10,134 bases of DNA from Cyanobacteria bacterium UBA11370 (GTDB lineage Bacteria > Cyanobacteriota > Cyanobacteriia > Cyanobacteriales > Coleofasciculaceae). Positions 7,316-10,134 of this stretch are shown piece by piece. Under the pieces are notes generated by a model. That model was not told where the DNA came from. It ran no database searches and was given only the letters and a program-made list of their open reading frames with translations. The position numbers and the translations under genes were made by a program. Positions within the stretch are counted from its first letter, which is position 1. Each line of letters opens with the position of its first letter. Location of the stretch: assembly GCA_003486645.1 (NCBI GenBank), contig DNGI01000431.1, positions 1 to 10,134 of the forward strand. Reading direction: 5' to 3'.

Positions 7316-8182
7316 ATGACCATGCTAAACGGAACTTGGCAGCACGAATACATGATTAGCAACGGTATTAAGCTGCATTACGTGACTCAAGGTTCAGGCC
7401 CACTGATGCTGATGTTACATGGGTTTCCAGAGTTTTGGTATTCGTGGCGACACCAAATTCCTGAATTTGCCAAGGATTATAAAGTTGTTGCGCTTGATCT
7501 GCGTGGTTATAACGAAAGCGATAAACCCCAAGAACAATCCGCTTATGTGATGAATGAGTTTATTAAAGATGTTGAGGGTGTGATTAAAGGATTGGGTTAC
7601 GATCGCTGTGTATTAGTGGGTCATGATTGGGGAGGTGCGATCGCTTGGTCTTTTGCTTATGCTCATCCTGAACTATTAGAGCGGCTGATTATCCTCAATC
7701 TACCCCATCCCGCTAAATTTGCGGAAGGCTTACGAACTCCTCAACAATTATTACGTAGTTGGTATGCCTTTTTCTTTCAATTACCCCTACTGCCTGAACT
7801 GGCATTGCAAGCTATAGACTATGCCATAATTGGTAAAATTTTTACCGAGATGGCAATTAACAAAAATGCTTTCACTTCAGCAGATATTGAAGCGTATAAA
7901 GATGCGGCGGCGCGGCGTGGCGCACTGACAGCTATGATTAATTATTACCGCAATGTGTTCTTTAGCTTGGGGCAACGACAGTGGGGTATTCTGGATGTGC
8001 CAACTTTAATGATTTGGGGTGAAGAAGATACAGCGCTAGGAAAGGAATTAACTTACGGAACTGAGGCTTATGTGAGGGACTTCCAAATCAAATACATTCC
8101 CAATTGTAGCCATTGGGTACAGCACGAACAACCGGAATTAGTTAATCAGTATATGCGGGAGTTTTTAGAGTCAGGAACTTAA
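7316..8182 (+). CDS. Epoxide hydrolase-like alpha/beta hydrolase
   Basis: A 288-residue cytosolic alpha/beta-hydrolase-fold enzyme, most like soluble epoxide hydrolases that open an epoxide to a vicinal diol through an ester intermediate. Seen motifs: HGFPEFWYSWRHQ starting at 35 (oxyanion loop), VGHDWGG at 101-107 with nucleophile Asp104, WGEED at 234-238 with likely acid Asp238, and SHW with catalytic His266. Candidate lid tyrosines are Tyr150 (SWYAFF) and Tyr210-Tyr211 (NYYRN), as expected for epoxide hydrolases. An Asp nucleophile excludes ordinary lipases and esterases, but fluoroacetate or haloalkane dehalogenases share this triad and remain possible. No strong ribosome site precedes ATG 7316 or the alternative ATG 7322. 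The gene stands alone between divergent and convergent neighbours. Its physiological substrate is unknown. Confidence 0.85.
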   Translation: MTMLNGTWQHEYMISNGIKLHYVTQGSGPLMLMLHGFPEFWYSWRHQIPEFAKDYKVVALDLRGYNESDKPQEQSAYVMNEFIKDVEGVIKGLGYDRCVLVGHDWGGAIAWSFAYAHPELLERLIILNLPHPAKFAEGLRTPQQLLRSWYAFFFQLPLLPELALQAIDYAIIGKIFTEMAINKNAFTSADIEAYKDAAARRGALTAMINYYRNVFFSLGQRQWGILDVPTLMIWGEEDTALGKELTYGTEAYVRDFQIKYIPNCSHWVQHEQPELVNQYMREFLESGT

Positions 8183-8220
8183 TCCGGTTCATTGTTAACA
8201 GCTAAACTTCACGATCCATG

Positions 8221-8299
8221 CCACCGCCGCTAATTGTGCTTAAAATCAAAGAGCGATCGCCATAATTAACTCCTGAGTTCTACTGCTGTACCTAAATGC
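8221..8299 (-). pseudogene. Remnant of the central segment of the adjacent repeat-rich gene
   Basis: The 49 bp at 8221-8269 match 8785-8833 inside the neighbouring gene at 43 positions by my count, without gaps. On the minus strand it still reads QELIMAIA, matching RELIMAIA of the intact gene. TGA and TAA codons then break it where the gene reads PLFQEQLAAA. It directly follows the stop codon of the 8300-9493 gene, as if a further unit of a tandem array had begun there and decayed. Confidence 0.55.
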
Positions 8300-9493
8300 T
8301 TACCATTTCCCTAACAATTCCTCAACCGACAATTCAGGCAACTGCAACAACAATACCTCCAAATCATCTACAGATAACCCCAATAAACTTGGCACGAGAT
8401 TAGTCAAACGTTCATCCTCTGACTCAAAGTACATTCTCAAAACATGTTCAGCTAGTAACTCTTGCGCTAATCTCACCCCATTTTCATCAACAGGTAGTGC
8501 CGACAATTGCACTAACAACCTCGTTAAATCCGCTGCACTTAAAGCTGACAGTGGCCTAATAAATAAGGCAACTTTGGCATCTAATTCTCCCAATCGCACT
8601 TGCAGCAAATTTTCAAGAATCAGACGATTTTCTTCTCGCCTACCCCGTTCAATCCCTTGTTGAATACCTTGTTGAATACCTTGTTGAATCCCTTGTTGAA
8701 TCCCTTGTTGAATACCTGCAATTCTCCCACGCTGTTCGCCGCGCTGTTCGCCGCGCTGTTCGCCACGCTGTTCACCACGCTGTTCCGCCGCTGCTAATTG
8801 TTCTTGAAATAAAGGAGCGATCGCCATAATTAATTCTCTATCTTCTACTTCTAAATCGGTTGGTTGATTTCTACTTAAATTCGATTGCAACTGATAAACT
8901 AATTCTAGCGTAGTCATCCGCAACGGCTCATCGATAGCCATGGCATTCAGGGAGGCGATCGCTCTCTCTTGCACTCTCCCTCGACCCAATATCCTTAACC
9001 ATAACGTTTCTTCTACCTCTGGCAACTGATGAATTACCACTATCGCTGTTCGTAGATAATCAGCTAGCCAATAAATTCCTTGACACCAATTCTCTTGATC
9101 TATAATCGTCCTAAAGCCATTTAATAAAGTTGTTGATGCTGTGGGAGTCAAAATCCATAATTTCGGCAATTCTACATCAATAATAGGAGTATTTTCTCGT
9201 CTGGCTAGTCGCTGTATTTGGGCGTTGACATCCAATAACTTACTCAAACAACTGAGAACATCTGCACTATTTACCGGATTCCGAAACGGTTCAAATAAGG
9301 CTGTTGTTGCTGCCATTTTTCCCAATAATCCCAGCTTTTGGCTATACTCATCACTAGGAGAATTGGGCGTGAAATAAACATCAATTTGACGCACTTCCGA
9401 AGAGACTTCTCGCCCTGGATTTACAGTTCCTAGGGGTGAGAGGAGTTCGGCTAAGTAGTCTTTGGCAAATTGATCGTGAATTAATCGTGTCAT
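8300..9493 (-). CDS. Repeat-containing putative PD-(D/E)XK (Rpn-like) family protein
   Basis: A 397-residue protein of a family common in cyanobacteria, with no proven function. Homologues have often been labelled flagellar assembly protein H, which is implausible here. The N-terminus (MTRLIHDQFAKDYLAELL, then SSEVRQIDVYF at 31-41) resembles the start of Rpn/YhgA-like and related PD-(D/E)XK nuclease-type proteins. Asp38 is the possible metal ligand, but a full Glu-x-Lys motif is not clear. LPKLWILTPTAS lies at 109-120. The middle (about 190-236) is helical and leads to five EQRG units (237-256), five GIQQ units plus GIER (260-283), and a Leu-rich helical C-terminus ending LLGLSVDDLEVLLLQLPELSVEELL, reminiscent of DUF4351-type tails. 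The start agrees with remembered homologues, although the ribosome site is weak. A second copy of its C-terminal half lies just upstream at 9601-10134. Confidence 0.7.
   Translation of the reverse strand: MTRLIHDQFAKDYLAELLSPLGTVNPGREVSSEVRQIDVYFTPNSPSDEYSQKLGLLGKMAATTALFEPFRNPVNSADVLSCLSKLLDVNAQIQRLARRENTPIIDVELPKLWILTPTASTTLLNGFRTIIDQENWCQGIYWLADYLRTAIVVIHQLPEVEETLWLRILGRGRVQERAIASLNAMAIDEPLRMTTLELVYQLQSNLSRNQPTDLEVEDRELIMAIAPLFQEQLAAAEQRGEQRGEQRGEQRGEQRGRIAGIQQGIQQGIQQGIQQGIQQGIERGRREENRLILENLLQVRLGELDAKVALFIRPLSALSAADLTRLLVQLSALPVDENGVRLAQELLAEHVLRMYFESEDERLTNLVPSLLGLSVDDLEVLLLQLPELSVEELLGKW
8645..8785. repeat. In-frame 12-bp tandem repeats encoding EQRG and GIQQ
   Basis: Two adjacent 12-bp arrays lie inside the gene. 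Five units encode EQRG (8726-8785), and five units encode GIQQ with a terminal GIER (8645-8716). Because the unit is a multiple of three, gain or loss keeps the frame. The sister copy has seven GI-x-Q units instead of five. Confidence 0.9.
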
Positions 9494-9600
9494 TTCGCTC
9501 TAGTTAATCAGGTTTCGCCAAAGATTTGAATTGAATGAATTGATGAATCTGTGCGATCGCCCTAATTAACTCCTGATCTTCTGCTGCTATACCTAAATAC

Positions 9601-10134
9601 TTACAATCTCCCTAACAATTCCTCAACCGACAATTCAGGCAACTGGGACAACAATACCTCCAAATCATCTACAGATAACCCCAATAAACTTGGCACGAGA
9701 TTAGTCAAACGTTCATCCCCTGACTCAAAGTACATTCTCAAAACATGTTCAGCTAGTAACTCTTGCGCTAATCTCACCCCATTTTCATCAACCGGTAGTG
9801 CCGACAATTGCACTAACAACCTCGTTAAATCCGCTGCACTTAAAGCTGACAGTGGCCTAATAAATAAGGCAACTTTGGCATCTAATTCTCCCAATCGCAC
9901 TTGCAGCAAATTTTCAAGAATCAGACGATTTTCTTCTCGCCTACCCCGTTCAATACCTTGTTGAATACCTTGTTGAATTCCTTGTTCAATACCTTGTTGA
10001 ATTCCTTGTTGAATTCCTTGTTGAATCCCTTGTTGAATCCCTGCAATTCTCCCACGCTGTTCGCCGCGCTGTTCACCACGCTGTTCGCCACGCTGTTCAC
10101 CACGCTGTTCTGCCGCTGCTAATTGTTCTTGAAA
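9601..10134 (-). CDS. Second copy of the repeat-rich Rpn-like family protein (3' part)
   Basis: 177 codons and a stop, open to the right edge, so the N-terminal part lies outside the window. It begins FQEQLAAA, followed by five EQRG units and seven GI-x-Q units (one is GIEQ), then GIERGRREENRLILENLLQV. The C-terminal 100 residues differ from the 8300-9493 gene only at a few positions: ESGDER for ESEDER, LLSQLP for LLLQLP, and final GRL for GKW. I read through TTG 9907-9909 because the upstream frame matches the sister gene codon for codon. Whether a complete N-terminal nuclease-like domain exists cannot be seen. Function is as uncertain as for its sister. The 107-bp gap to the sister's ATG (9494-9600) carries a HIP1 octamer and an EDQELIRAIA remnant. 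Confidence 0.75.
   Translation of the reverse strand, partial: FQEQLAAAEQRGEQRGEQRGEQRGEQRGRIAGIQQGIQQGIQQGIQQGIEQGIQQGIQQGIERGRREENRLILENLLQVRLGELDAKVALFIRPLSALSAADLTRLLVQLSALPVDENGVRLAQELLAEHVLRMYFESGDERLTNLVPSLLGLSVDDLEVLLSQLPELSVEELLGRL
9946..10110. repeat. In-frame 12-bp tandem repeats, second copy
   Basis: Five EQRG-encoding units are followed by seven GI-x-Q units and GIER, two GI-x-Q units more than at 8645-8785. The third base of the units is mixed (GAATTC, GAATAC and GAATCC variants), so expansion was not a single recent burst of identical units. Confidence 0.88.

Larger units (their letters stand above)
9552..10134. repeat. Direct duplication of the 8252-8809 segment
   Basis: The segment repeats 8252-8809 in the same orientation. 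Within the coding C-terminal part (8303-8644 against 9604-9945) I count six differences in 342 bp. The similarity extends about 50 bp beyond the stop codons to a HIP1 octamer at 8252 and 9552. It is 25 bp longer, from two extra 12-bp units and a 1-bp indel. The right end is cut by the window. Confidence 0.9.

Noticed and set aside
8645..8785. CRISPR-like array
   Set aside because: The repeats are 12 bp, contiguous, without spacers, and maintain a coding frame.
8600..8797. Plus-strand low-complexity frame (LLNTLLNP repeats), also at 9901-10122
   Set aside because: It is the antisense shadow of the GIQQ and EQRG repeats in the minus-strand genes.
8300..9493. Flagellar assembly protein H
   Set aside because: That label probably arises from low-complexity EQRG/GIQQ similarity. 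There are no flagellar genes nearby and cyanobacteria lack flagella.
9601..9909. Short independent gene starting at TTG 9909
   Set aside because: The frame stays open upstream to the window edge and matches the sister gene codon for codon, so it is the 3' part of a longer gene.
752..10134. High density of HIP1 octamers as a local novelty
   Set aside because: HIP1 enrichment is a known genome-wide trait of many cyanobacteria. It helps identify the organism and is not special to this locus.

Overview
The window is chromosomal DNA from a cyanobacterium. It opens inside psbA (photosystem II D1). It carries about 14 copies of the HIP1 octamer GCGATCGC by my count, where chance would give well under one. 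It also has short tandem nonamers, dispersed hairpin palindromes and proteins of typical cyanobacterial families. The multiple short repeats and surface-protein families suggest a filamentous or large-genome species, but the sequence does not fix the genus.

Layout from left to right. 1-465 is the 3' part of psbA (+), followed by a dispersed palindrome, an intrinsic terminator and a CCCCCTTGT nonamer array. 752-3112 (-) is a membrane-anchored, Slt70-like lytic transglycosylase. 3261-3989 (-) is an exported protein with a PEP-CTERM sorting tail. A 439-bp spacer holds a second nonamer array in the opposite orientation. 4429-5853 (+) is an aspartate ammonia-lyase (aspA). It converges, across a long perfect hairpin, on a leftward run of three small paralogues (5921-6214, 6256-6564, 6599-6904) of the cyanobacterial WGxxGxxG family. 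A 411-bp spacer with another copy of the psbA-type palindrome separates them from 7316-8182 (+), an epoxide-hydrolase-like alpha/beta hydrolase. The right end (8221-10134) is a repetitive leftward region. It holds one full-length gene of a cyanobacterial family with PD-(D/E)XK/Rpn-like features and EQRG/GIQQ repeats, the 3' half of a second, nearly identical copy running off the window, and a decayed fragment of the family's central segment.

The genes do not form one pathway. Three themes appear: cell envelope and surface (transglycosylase, PEP-CTERM protein, three WGxxGxxG proteins), housekeeping metabolism (psbA, aspA, hydrolase), and a locally duplicating repeat-rich family at the right edge. 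The most dynamic part is the right edge: a 98%-identical C-terminal duplication with different numbers of 12-bp repeats and HIP1 sites at the visible junctions. I saw no CRISPR array, tRNA, rRNA, recognisable insertion sequence or clear defence system.
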